A DNA stretch of 22,579 bases from Candidatus Peribacteria bacterium (GTDB lineage Bacteria > Patescibacteria > JAEDAM01 > Absconditabacterales > Absconditicoccaceae). The stretch is from NCBI GenBank assembly GCA_031288635.1, contig JAITQZ010000035.1:1-22579 (forward strand). The letters are read 5' to 3'. Position numbers and translations under genes: made by a program. The notes below the pieces were generated by a model that was not told where the DNA came from, searched no databases, and was given only the letters and a program-made list of their open reading frames with translations. The stretch's first letter is position 1; every line of letters starts with the position of its first letter. Of this stretch, positions 9,829 through 19,061 are shown piece after piece.

Positions 9829-11883
9829 TTATGAAGCAGTTTCTGAAAGCTCAATATCCGGTGTGAGTTTCTTATCTATTTCTTCATACACCTTCTCTCC
9901 TCCTTCAAAGAGAGCAATCGCCATCGGAGGAACTTCTGCTAGTAAGGTATATCACAAGAATCCATACGTCGCTAACTTAATTCCCGTACTCGCTACTTCG
10001 GCAGTGGCTTTCACCGTCTTAACCACTTTTACAGTTTTTGTGGTCCCTTTTACGGCTCCTTTGAGTCCTGCACTCGCCGCATTTCCCGCTCAAAAAGAAA
10101 ACAAACCTGCTACATCTAATATTATAGACACCCCTCCTACTACTCCTCTGATAACCCTATCTGTCGTGGAAAGTTGACCAGCAATTCCTTCCCCCGTAAT
10201 AGAGGTCCAAACATCATACGCCCCTCCTGCAAAAGGAACCATGCTAATTCATACATCTGCAGCTTCCAATCCTACCTGTTCCCAAGAAACTTGCCCCGAA
10301 ACTCATTTTCCAACCAAAGACATCAAACCAAATCCCAACATAAGTTTTCCTGCTCTAGATTTCTTAACAAAATTATCGACTTTCCCATTCGCTTTGAGCA
10401 TTTTATCCACAAAAGGGGATTTCCCTTGCAGTTGAGTAAGCTCCGAAGCACTCATCTTTGAAAGCTCTCTTCCAATAGTCCTCTCAGTATCTACAACCGT
10501 CCTATTATACTGTTTAATAATCTCTTTCGCTTCCTTTTGATAAGCAGCTTTTTGCTGAGGATTGGCTTTTACTTTGGTATCCAAATCTTTCAACTTTTGC
10601 TCAGCTGCTTTCTGCAACCTTTTGAGCTCTGCTTCAGACGCTTCTATCTCTTTAGCCTTACCTAAAATCTTATCAGCTTCGGTTTCAATAGCGGCCACTG
10701 CTCTTTTAGAAAATGAAGCACGTTTACCCATTTTCACCTTATCTGTAAGCTCTGTTCCATACTTTTTTTCTAGTTCTTTGAGAGAAGTAATTTTTCCTTC
10801 TTTAATCTCTCCTTGCATTTTAGCCAAAACATCAATTTGCTCCTCACAAAGCTTTTGCACTGAAAGATTATTGGTTTTTATTGCCTCAAGTTTAGCGGTA
10901 GTAAGTTCCACATTATTTTTCGTAATTAATGCAGAAATCCATTGCTTAAACTGTTCTCTTTTATTCACAGCACTTTCCAGAAATCTTCATTCCGCAACAT
11001 ACATAATCTTTCCTCAAATAGACTTTCAATGAAAAGGTGTAGTAAAACCTCTCGGAACAAAGCCCATTTGATACATCTTCACTAAGATATACCAATCTGA
11101 ATATCCTTCTGAGTAAAGTCTTTCCGCTTGAGCATTCGCTTCTTGTTCCTGATGAGAAAGCTCTCCTTCAGTCTCTTCTCCAGTTTCTTTCTCAGTCTCT
11201 TCTCCAGTTTCTTTCTCAGCTTTTTCTTCAGTTTTCTCTTCTTCTTTTTCTTCTTCTTTCTGCTCTACTGAAACGGATTCTTGCCCTCCAGAAACAGCTG
11301 GTTGCTGAGAAGGTGTTTCTTGTTGTTGCAAAGGTTGCTCTGGTTGATTTGGTGTTGAAAAATAATCAATTAACCCCTTTACTCCAAAAAACGTAGCAGT
11401 GCCGGACAAAACACGACGACCTCGTGTTTTCATCGTATCTCGCGTTTTTCCTCGCCAACTTTTCTTTTCATAGGCTTTTTGTTCAGCTTCATCCTTCTTT
11501 TTCCATGACTTGAAAAAACTCCACGCACTAATTCCCGTCACCGCTCAAAGGAAAATCCCTTTCGCTTTACCCAAAAACCCACTTGGTTCTGAATTTGAAG
11601 GTTCTTTATCTTTCCCCGTACTACTTTCCAGCACACGCTGCTTCAATCTCTCCAAATCACTACTAAAAACATCCAAAGAAGCCAAAAGTTCCTGTTTTTC
11701 ATTATCTTGCAAAGCAGAACGCTCAATCTCTTGCTTCAAAGCAGAAATCTCTTTTTCTACCAGTCCCATTTGATGCTGTTTTTCTGAGGTATCCTGAAGC
11801 TTTTTCACCTGCTCCACCTTCTGTTGAATTTTTCCAACCTCAACCTGCAATTGCTGTTTTGTTCTTTCCATACGAACTATCAT
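9829..11883 (-). CDS. 684-residue protein with acidic repeats and PT-TG-like C-terminus, first gene of envelope operon
   Basis: Start ATG 11883 is chosen because the promoter places transcription near 11896; ATG 11871 (MERTKQQ) is an alternative. Residues 1-95 are coiled coil. Then come a Gly-flanked hydrophobic patch (GIFLGAVTGISAWSFF), a Gln/Pro-rich linker, and an acidic block with KETGEETE repeats (about 225-270). A second long coiled coil covers about 330-510. Residues 527-640 are Gly/Ala/Val-rich and carry PFAGGAYDVWTSITGEG at 550-566. This resembles the pre-toxin TG (PT-TG) linker of polymorphic toxins, but that is recall-based. Unlike in toxins, no separate toxin domain follows; the protein ends about 40 residues after the hydrophobic block. 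Seven or more TGA-glycines occur. Function unknown. Confidence 0.85.
11170..11222. repeat. 24-bp tandem repeat coding for KETGEETE
   Basis: A 24-bp unit (TCTTCTCCAGTTTCTTTCTC with flanking bases) occurs twice in tandem inside the 684-aa gene and encodes an acidic octapeptide repeat. Copies are nearly identical at the DNA level, so copy number probably varies between strains. Confidence 0.7.
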
Positions 11884-11902
11884 AAAAATATAAATCACTT
11901 CC

Positions 11903-11930
11903 AGTATACTCACAAACTAAAAAAAAGCAA
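11903..11930 (-). promoter_or_regulatory. Promoter of the three-gene envelope operon
   Basis: On the minus strand TTGCTT (11930-11925), a 16-nt spacer and TATACT (11908-11903). Transcription would start near 11896, about 13 nt before ATG 11883. The -35 box overlaps the terminator of the preceding sufS gene. Confidence 0.55.
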
Positions 11931-11951
11931 AATTCTGCACTAGAATTCGCT
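11919..11951 (-). terminator. Rho-independent terminator of sufS
   Basis: On the minus strand, 26 bp after the sufS stop, the arms AGC-G-AATTCT and AGAATT-TT-GCT pair around a 5-nt loop (AGTGC), with one internal bulge. A run of eight T follows. It separates sufS from the envelope operon. Confidence 0.6.
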
Positions 11952-11976
11952 CTTTTTACTTGACAAAACAAAAATA

Positions 11977-13164
11977 CTATATCATTCTATCCAATACTTC
12001 AAAAAACTTCTGCACATCCGTTTCATCATTATACACATACAAACTCATCCTCGCACTTCCTCCCACATTCAAAAACTTATGCAACGGATACGCACAATGT
12101 CCCCCCGCACGAATACAGATATTTTCTTTCGCAAACTCCTCCCCAATCCTATTAAAATTTTGCTCCGATATCAAGAACGCATAGACTCCCACACGCCCCT
12201 CATCCTCCAATGACCCCAACACTTTCACCTTATCAAAACGCTGACGGAATCCCACATTCGAAAGCTGCACCAAATGCTGTTCGTGCTTCCAGATTTCTGC
12301 TACTCCTCCAATGGATTGTATAAACTCCAACGCCTTTAACAGCGAAACCGCCCCCACAATATTTGGAGTCCCCGCCTCCCATTTATCTGCATTTCATTGA
12401 AGAGAAAATGCTGATTGAGTGACATCTTTTACTGTTCCTCCTCCCAAAATCAGTGGGTCCAACGTTTTAATCCATTCGTGCTTCAAATAGAGCATTCCCA
12501 ACCCCGTATGAGCCATCATTTTATGTGCGGTCATCACCAACGCATCACAGCCAATTTCACGAACATTTACCGGAAAATGCGGCACCGACTGCGAACCATC
12601 AATAATAAAGAACGTATCAGGACGCAGCAACGTCTTTACCTTCGCAACATCAATAATTTTCCCTGTCACATTGGAGACCTGCGAAACAGACACCACTTTC
12701 ACCGTTTCATCATACTGCTTAGCAAAATTCTCCCAGTCAATATCATAGTTCTCATCCACCTCAACAAAACGTACCTCAAACCCAAACAGCTTACTCAACT
12801 GCTGCCAAGGCACCACATTAGAATGATGTTCCCAAACCCCCACGAGAACCGCATCACCCTTTCAAAGCTTTTTACCAGCAACCAATGCTTGTGCTAAGAG
12901 GTTGAAACAATACGTAGAATTATAGGAATACACAATCTCTTTTGCCTCACAACCGATAATATCAGCCAACAACACTTTACTTTGATGATATGCAAATTCA
13001 GATTTCTCAGACAGCGTATACATTCCTCTATGAATATTTGCATAATCAGTAGATAAAAAATCAGAAACTCCATCAATAACTAGCGAAGGTTTCTGAGTAG
13101 AAGCTGCATTATCCAAATACACGAGACCGGGATTATGCTGAAAAATAGGGAAATATTGTTTCAT
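11977..13164 (-). CDS. sufS: Cysteine desulfurase, SufS class
   Basis: 395 residues with two TGA-glycines (KLGKGD near 12863; LQGNADK near 12395). Fold type I PLP enzyme: VYLDNAASTQKP at the N-terminus, EHHSNVVPW (residues 112-120), DGSQSVPH binding the cofactor ring, and the Schiff-base Lys215 in MTAHKMM. The persulfide-forming Cys357 lies in IRAGGHCAYPL, the short-loop arrangement of group II (SufS/CsdA) enzymes. It releases sulfur from cysteine as persulfide for Fe-S cluster assembly and thiolation, for example for the Fe-S enzyme MiaB encoded in this window. No sufBCD or sufU/sufE is adjacent. It is followed by a terminator and separated by 83 bp from the nucleotidyltransferase upstream. 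Confidence 0.93.
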
Positions 13165-13247
13165 AAGAAATGAAAAGAAAATAAAGTACTCAATATACTA
13201 AGAAAAAAAAAACAGAATGCAAATCGAAAAAGATTATTTAGTGAAAA

Positions 13248-14123
13248 TTAGCCATTCTTTTTTATCAACATACGATACTTCAGACTGATTTTTTCCCTAA
13301 TATCTTGATGAAATTTTAGCATTGTATCCTTGAGGACCACATCCTTATTTCTCTCTGGGTCTCGCAAAATTTTCAAACGAATAATAAAAAGCTGCAGATA
13401 TTTCACAAAAAACTCCCCCAAATCTCCAAACATCCCGCTCCCCAACCATTCCACAACCTTTTTGAACTTCCTCGCACCACTCACCACCTGATTTCCCAGA
13501 AAAATAGACTGCTGTCCCGAATAATTAGGCAAAACGCCTTTTACTCGCTTATTCTTGGCATACATTTGAAACCCTTTCTTCAAATCAGCCTGATACAACG
13601 GTACTAAATGCTGAACCCAATAACATAAATAAATATCCAAATTTGGTAAAGAAAGACTATATAAATTTTGACTATCCGAAGTAATAAAAAACGACAGACA
13701 GAATTTTTTGGCTTTTTTCCCCAAAGAATACTTAATCCCAGCAAACGTAAAGAGCAACATCGCCCAAAACTTCGCCAACCAAATCCTTCACGGCTGAGCC
13801 ACAATAAACACATCAATATCAGAGTCCTGATGTAAAGTATTAAACGTCAAAGAATTACAAAGATACATCGTTTCAACAAAAGGAAGAGACTGATACAACT
13901 TGGAATGCTTCGCTATTTCATCCAAGTATTCCTCCATCAAAGGAGACTTGCGACTCCGTGAAAACGAACAACGAGAAGGAAGCTGGTCAGCAGAATCCCC
14001 CTTAATTTTCTTCTCAACAAAAAACCTTTCCACATTGCGAGGAATAGGATACTTCATCAACGAATAAAACTGTAAATAAGGTTGTAGTGCTAAGATATCG
14101 GAAAGATTTTTGGAAGTTCACAT
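13248..14123 (-). CDS. Nucleotidyltransferase-domain protein (CPR-type)
   Basis: 291 residues. The start is ATG 14123 with TGA as the second codon (MGTSKNLSDIL), so standard-code callers would miss the first 21 residues. A second TGA-Gly lies at 13788 (AQPGRIW). Residues about 95-113 hold CNSLTFNTLHQDSDIDVFIV, matching the DxD site of nucleotidyltransferase folds (usual GS-x-DSDIDL; here the G is Asn). Then GRIWLAKFWAMLLFTFAGI and LCLSFFI-like segments follow, with DIYLCYWVQHLVPLY, a pattern I recall from uncharacterised CPR proteins annotated only as nucleotidyltransferase. Substrate and function are unknown. The mRNA appears leaderless. The gene lies just outside the IS30 element's left end (14188). 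Confidence 0.8.
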
Positions 14124-14130
14124 ACTTTGG

Positions 14131-14158
14131 ACTATAGCTATTCTATACCAGATTACAA
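14131..14158 (-). promoter_or_regulatory. Promoter giving a leaderless transcript
   Basis: On the minus strand TTGTAA (14158-14153), a 16-nt spacer and TATAGT (14136-14131). Only 7 nt separate the -10 box from ATG 14123, so the transcript would start at or next to the start codon. Confidence 0.5.
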
Positions 14159-14187
14159 GGACAGATTATAAAGGGAAAAATATAATA

Positions 14188-14199
14188 CAAAATGCACCA
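14188..14199 (+). repeat. IS30 left terminal inverted repeat
   Basis: Reads CAAAATGCACCA and pairs perfectly with 15284-15295. Imperfect matching continues inward (AGCAAGATAGAAAT against AGTAAGATAAGAAT). Confidence 0.75.
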
Positions 14200-14251
14200 C
14201 TAATCAGCAAGATAGAAATGTCTAGTTTTTATCTTATAACTACTGACAGTG

Positions 14252-15258
14252 ATGCAATGTAATAGTACAAAAAGGGGACAGCTTTACAAATGAGAAAGAG
14301 AGATTATTGAGTATTTACGAAAGAATGGGAAATGAAAATCTTGTCATTTCATAGGTAAAGAGTTGAAAAGGGATGCTTCGGTGATATCTAGAGAAATAGA
14401 GAGAAATGGAATTGATAAGTGATGGTGAATTATTTATTATTCAGCATAAGTTGCAGAACAAAAGAGGTTAGCACGTAGACAGGAGGCAAATAGAAAACAT
14501 ACAAAATTGCTACAAGATCCAGCAATGTTAAGAAGGTTTGAAAAAGTATTTACAAGAGAACACGATTCACAAGGAGTAGATGAAGTTGTGGGTCATCTCC
14601 GTTCAGGAGGGAAAGACATGGTTAATACAAGCACAATGTACAACTTTATTCATAGATACAAGAAAGAATGGGAATATTGGTTAAGATATGGGAAACATTG
14701 ATACAACAAGAGGAAGGGGAAAAAGAAGAGGACAGCACAGCACTTGTAGGAGTTCCATTGATAGAAGAAAGAGAAGAAATTATTAATAATCGTGAAAGTT
14801 TTGGGGTTTGGGAAGTAGATATGGTAGTATGACCTAAAGGAGAGAAATGAGGATTACTAACAATAATAGAGAGGAAGACGAGATTTACTATTATTAAAAA
14901 ACTAAAAAGGGCAAAGAAAGGAAAAGTGAAAATGGCGATTATTAATGCATTATCTGGGAATAAAGTGAATAGTATCACGAGCGATAATGGAAGTGAATTT
15001 GCAGGAATGAAAGAAATATGAGAGGAATTATGATGTAAAGTATTTCGTTGCCATCCGTATTCCTCACGAAAAAAAGGAGGGAATGAGAGGAATAATGGGA
15101 TAATCAGACGGTTTTGTCCCAAATGATTATCAATCCAACAATATAGTGAAGAATATATCAAAGAAGTAGAAAGAAAAATAAATAATAAACCAAGGAAGAT
15201 TCTTAATTACAAAACGGCTTGAATAGTATTTTCATACCATTCAAGCAAAGAAATGTAA
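14252..15258 (+). pseudogene. IS30-family DDE transposase, nonsense and frameshift mutated
   Basis: Starting at ATG 14252 (MQCNSTKRGQLYKGERE), TGA read as Gly gives the N-terminal helix-turn-helix (IGKELKRDASVISREIERNG). An ochre TAA interrupts at 14447-14449, between SA and VAEQKRLARR. The same frame continues to about 14743, where the reading shifts by -1 (KKKRTAQH then LVGVPLIEERE). The second frame runs to TAA 15256 and holds the DDE catalytic core: Asp in GVWEVDMVVG, Asp in ITSDNGSEF, and Glu in NERNNGIIRRFCPKG. Gly in the conserved PKG is encoded by TGA, so this copy has evolved in a code-25 genome. Two lesions make it a pseudogene. A programmed -1 shift could explain one lesion but not the TAA. 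Confidence 0.85.
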
Positions 15259-15283
15259 TTCTTATCTTACTTATTTACCTCTT

Positions 15284-15295
15284 TGGTGCATTTTG
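15284..15295 (+). repeat. IS30 right terminal inverted repeat
   Basis: Reads TGGTGCATTTTG, the complement of the left end. A related sequence without a transposase occurs at 19699-19749. Confidence 0.75.
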
Positions 15296-15437
15296 CTTGA
15301 AAATTAACCTCTTATGCAATTTTTGCTTGATTTTCATTCCTAAAAGATTAAGCTGTATTTTAGCAGGTTTTTTATCTGCGACCTACCAAAGTTGATCTTT
15401 AACAATTGAAAAGTTAAATTATTAAATGTAAACAGAA

Positions 15438-16374
15438 ATGAAAAATTTTTATTTGATTATGATGATCTTATGCATGGGCGTTTCGTCCTGTGAGACAGAA
15501 GATCCAGATCCTGTATATCAGGATCAGAGTGATATAAAAGTGCTGTAGAGACTAGAAGCGTCGGAAGTGGAATAGACCTAACTCCCGATAATACTTGGTC
15601 TCCAGCATAAGATTAGAGTTTTCCAAAAGGGAACTTCAAGTACTTATGTTATCGCAGTGGATCTCTCTACAGGAGCAAAAGTAATTCCTTATTACGAATT
15701 TGCTACTGGACAAAGTAATGCCACATCAACAAATCCTAGTCCTAGTTTTGTGACTAGTACAGTCAATGGATTTTCTTTATCTTCACTAGGATGGTTTGCT
15801 GTGGTCAACTTAGGATTTTTTGGGAATTCAGGTCAATCTGCATTCTTATTGAGAAAAAAATGGAACATTAGTTTCCAGCGGATATAGTACTTTTTCCTCC
15901 GATATAAACGAAAAACCAAGAAGAACTCTCACTATTTCCGGCTCCATAGCAACAGTGTATGAAGGACCTGGAGATAATAATGATTGTGGTATATCTAGCT
16001 CTGCTCAAAAGGCCAATCTCTATAATGCAACTAACGCATTATATACTTCTGCTACGTATGTAATGACAGGATTACATCCAGTATTACATACCAAGAAATC
16101 GCCTACTAGTTCCGTACCACGAACGTTTGTCGGTGTGAGACAGAAGATTCCCCTCACTAGTGGAGGTCCTGCCTATGTCTACATTTTAGTATCTACAGCT
16201 ATGCAACAACAGACCGCATACGATACGCTCATTAATTTTGGATGCGATGGCAGTGAAATTATTATGTTTGATGGTGGAGGGTCAACACAGATGAAAGTAG
16301 GGACTACTCTCATTGCAAGTTCTGATAGTCCTGATAGACCTGTTCCTACGTTTATTGTGGTAAAAGAAAACTAA
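15438..16374 (+). pseudogene. Lipoprotein with phosphodiester glycosidase (NAGPA) domain, frameshifted
   Basis: ATG 15438 opens a lipoprotein signal peptide (LIMMILCMGVSSC, lipobox Cys at residue 18, then an acidic spacer). The coding sequence then changes frame three times: near 15530 (-1), near 15603 (back), and at a run of seven A at 15854-15860, where removing one A restores LLRKNGTLVSSG. The remaining pieces match the NAGPA/DUF2233 fold: VVNLGFFGNSG, PRTFVGVRQ, and FDGGGSTQM near the end. Members cleave phosphodiester-linked sugars. About 19 glycines are all GGN, none TGA, and the leader is A-rich, unlike neighbouring genes. With the SSC lipobox this suggests acquisition, perhaps from Bacteroidota, followed by decay; that origin is inference. 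The A7 run could also be a sequencing error. Confidence 0.75.
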
Positions 16375-16407
16375 AAATTAGATTACAACTTTGGTAGTTC
16401 TTGTATT

Positions 16408-16444
16408 GAAGTGGCTATTATAGTAATAGTCACTTCATTTTTTT
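16408..16444 (+). terminator. Strong rho-independent terminator
   Basis: A 13-bp stem (GAAGTGGCTATTA with TAATAGTCACTTC, one G-U pair) closes a 3-nt loop, followed by ATTTTTTT. It lies 33 bp after the glycosidase pseudogene stop. Confidence 0.85.
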
Positions 16445-16465
16445 ACATAAGTTTCATATTATTCT

Positions 16466-17140
16466 ATGAAAAACTATCTATTTTGAATACTAACAGGTAG
16501 TGTCCTTACCCTACTCATTTCATACTTTGTGTATATATTCCCATTGTTTGTGAAAGAAGAACATCATCAGGAAATTGACTCAAGAATCGCTGAGATCTAT
16601 AATACCATTACTTCCTGAACACAAATAACACTCTTTTCTGGTAAATTAGACAAAGAATTTATAATGCCAGTATTGCAAGATATTTATCTCGTCCAAAGTG
16701 ATAACACACAATACTTTCTTTGAATTGTTCAAGACGTTTGAGAGCCCGAAATTGTTCCACACATCTTTATAGCCTCAAAACAAGGTTCATGGAAACCTTG
16801 GTTATCAATCAAAGACGCTCTTAAAGACTCTTGTCATTGAGGTAATAGACCTATGGCGTTCACTACAGAAAATGGAAAACTTCTTCTCACGGTACTGGAT
16901 AAATGTGGGGGATGATCTATGGAGGGATATGTTTCTGTTTTAGAACTTCAAGCTGATTGAACACGAAAAACAATAAGATGTTATAATTATGATAATTGGA
17001 GTCTTTTTCGATATGAAACACCAGAAGAAGAAAGACAAGACTGGAAACGATACCCTCGTGGAACTACTCAATTTGATAAACTTGAACCCGTACCCTTTGA
17101 AACTTGTAAAGATAATATAGAAATACTTTATTTGCTGTAG
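16466..17140 (+). CDS. Membrane-anchored protein, unknown, readable only with UGA as Gly
   Basis: 224 residues from ATG 16466 to TAG 17138, with seven in-frame TGA codons (residue 7 FGI, then SGT, LGI, VGEPE, HGGN, GGGS, ADGTRK). Standard-code translation shows no ORF here. One N-terminal transmembrane segment (residues 4-27: LFGILTGSVLTLLISYFVYIFP) is followed by an outside-facing domain of about 195 residues with four Cys. The domain has mixed strand and loop patterns (TQITLFSGKLDKEF, KLLLTVLDKCGGGS, GYVSVLELQADG), suggesting a beta-rich fold. It resembles an N-terminally anchored extracytoplasmic protein or a minor pilin-like protein without a prepilin motif. Family not recognised. The leader is T-rich. 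It converges on the prepilin gene at 17167. Confidence 0.8.
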
Positions 17141-17162
17141 GATGATGAACATAAACATCATC
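17141..17162. terminator. Shared hairpin between convergent genes
   Basis: A 7-bp stem GATGATG/CATCATC with an 8-nt loop fills the 26-bp gap between two convergent stop codons. There is no clear T-run, so termination is only suspected. Confidence 0.35.
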
Positions 17163-17166
17163 TCTC

Positions 17167-17790
17167 CTATTTCTCCACATCCCAAACATCACATTTATTT
17201 GAGTCCCCTTCCTTATAAAAACGACACGTAACGGGAGAAACAGTTTGAGACCTTGCGTCAATCACCCAAGCTCCATATTCTCTAGGACACGAATCATTAA
17301 TACAAATATTAAATTGAATTCGACCGGTAAAATTTGCATTTTGACAACCGCCTAACGAAAACATACAAATCTCTTGAGGCTTTATTTGACGAAAACTTTT
17401 ATTCATTATCACCCCAGACTGAAGAGAAGCAGATTTTCCCGTCATCGCCAAACTTACCTCCTTTTGATTACAAAACTCGCTCAAATCAATCATTTTATAC
17501 ACCCCTGCACTCGCACCAGAATACGCAAACTTAACTCCCGTTGTCCCCACAAAATCAATCGTATAATAATCTGGGAAAATCAGTTGGGTTCAGCTTCTTA
17601 AAGCTTTACTCGTCATTGCCGCTTTCATAAATCCTTGCAATTCTCCATTAAGCTGATTGAGACACGTTTCTGCTTTGTACCTTTGAGTTTGCTCATCATA
17701 CGACAAAAAAGAGCTAATCCCTACAGCGAGAATTCCTATGATGACCATCACCAACACCATCTCCATAATAGAAAAAGCTTTTTGTCTCAC
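17167..17790 (-). CDS. Type IV prepilin-like protein
   Basis: 207 residues. The N-terminus reads RQKA-FSIMEMVLVMVIIGILAVG: a short basic leader, cleavage before Phe, Glu at mature position 5, and a hydrophobic helix. This is the class III signal recognised by a prepilin peptidase (PilD). Position -1 is Ala where Gly is usual. One TGA-Gly lies near 17588 (RSGTQLIF). The globular part has several Cys (FCNQ, ICMF, GGCQ, NICINDSCP, VTCRFY, KCDVW), possibly disulfide bonded. The start is GTG 17790, the only plausible start between the dnaN stop (17818) and the prepilin motif. It is probably co-transcribed with dnaN, 27 bp upstream. It may be a major or minor pilin for adhesion, motility or DNA uptake. 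Confidence 0.85.
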
Positions 17791-17817
17791 GAGCAGAACA
17801 ATTAAGAAATAAAGCTG

Positions 17818-18957
17818 TTATTGAATTAGCGGACGCACCACATATTTATAGGTATCATTTCCCTTGTCCGTAATAATCATCGGTTTTTGGTGGTCTACCA
17901 AACTAAAGACCAGCTGGTCAGACTCCATCGCTTTAATAAAATCAGTAATATACCTTCCATTCACCGCAAACGTAAGAGGCTCCCCTTCGACAATCGCACC
18001 AATCTTAGTTTTTCCAGCTCCTTTATCCGTTTTTCCAGAAGAAATGATGACTCCATCCGGTTGCGTTTCGATTTGGATGAAATTATTGATATCCTTGGTC
18101 AAAATTCAGATTTTTTTGATTGCTTTCTCACACAACGCCTTGTCCACCAAAATCGTATTATTAAACGTCGTTGGCATAATTTCCTCCCTCTCATAGTCTG
18201 GAAAGTTTCCTTGGATAAGCAGAGAAGTTGCAACAATTTTCGTCGTCTCAATCTCATATTCAAAGGCAATCAAATTTTCTGAGTATTTAATTTTCAAATT
18301 TGGGGTTTCTTTTTCCACGGCATATTTCGCGATGGATTTGATGTCATTGATAGCCACTTTAGGAATAATCAGAGAAAAATCTGCATCCACCGTAGAAAGT
18401 ATCTTGTATTCAGCAATTCTGAAGGAGTCCGTCCCTACAAACACAATTTTCTTTCCGTTTTCTTCATTTTTGGTCTTTATCAATACCCCCGTAAGCACCG
18501 GTGAAAAGTTCTTTTCCGTAATCGTATATTCCACTTTTTCCACTCCCATAATAAAATGCTGCGTCTCCAAAGTAACCGCATTCGTCTGAGGGATTTCTGG
18601 CAATGCAACATATTCACTCGCAGGAATACCATTGATTTCAAAATCATCTTCAGCGGAACGGATTTGCATTTGGTGGGTCTGCGGATTTACAGAAATCTCA
18701 ATCGTCTCTTCTTCAATCGTCCTCAGCAGGTCAAGGAAGGTCTTGGCATTCACGGTAATCGCTCCCTCAAGCTTGATGTCGCAAGGGACTTCAATATCCA
18801 CATATTTCTCCATATCCGTCGCCCTGATATTCAGCGTATCAATAGAAGCCTTGAGATAAATATTTTGCAAAATCGGCAAGGTTGAATTTTTGCTCACAAA
18901 ACGAGAAGCGATGTCGATTACATCTACGAGTTTGGAGAGAGAAATGTTGATTTTCAT
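17818..18957 (-). CDS. dnaN: DNA polymerase III beta subunit (sliding clamp)
   Basis: 379 residues, usual length for DnaN, starting MKINISLSKLVDVIDIASRFV. Three clamp domains can be followed: about 1-125 (with SKNSTLPILQNIYLKA), 126-255 and 256-379 (ending YKYVVRPLIQ, while the family usually ends in ...PMR/L). FVGTDSFRIAEYK matches the conserved TDxxRLA motif of the protein-binding pocket. One TGA-Gly occurs at 18106 (KKIGILTKD); all other glycines are GGN. It encircles DNA as a dimer and tethers polymerase. No dnaA or origin-like cluster of DnaA boxes is seen nearby, so this copy is not in the classical dnaA-dnaN arrangement. It has its own promoter. Confidence 0.95.
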
Positions 18958-19002
18958 TAGAAAAGAGAAGATTAAAAAGTAAAGAAGATTGGTTATTTTT
19001 TA

Positions 19003-19030
19003 TGTATATGTTTTTTAGATTGGATTTCAA
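19003..19030 (-). promoter_or_regulatory. dnaN promoter
   Basis: On the minus strand TTGAAA (19030-19025), a 16-nt spacer and TATACA (19008-19003), followed by a T/C-rich leader to ATG 18957. A near copy of the same sequence (TTGAAATnCAATCTAAAAAA) occurs at 19594-19621. Confidence 0.6.
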
Positions 19031-19061
19031 ATGAAAATGAGTCGACTATTTTGAACATCTG

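Larger units (their letters stand above)
14188..15295 (+). mobile_element. IS30-family insertion sequence, decayed
   Basis: The element is bounded by a perfect 12-bp inverted repeat (CAAAATGCACCA at 14188-14199 and its complement at 15284-15295). Similarity then continues inward with gaps for about 20 bp, which fits the 20-30 bp ends of IS30 elements. The length of 1.1 kb and the single transposase fit the family. No target duplication is visible directly outside the repeats. The transposase frame is broken, so the copy is probably inactive by itself. Confidence 0.8.

Noticed and set aside
14507..14701. 64-aa ORF as an independent gene
   Set aside because: It is a middle piece of the IS30 transposase, bounded only by a TGA-Gly codon.
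14180..15303. Target-site duplication around the IS30 element
   Set aside because: The bases outside the two inverted repeats do not match.
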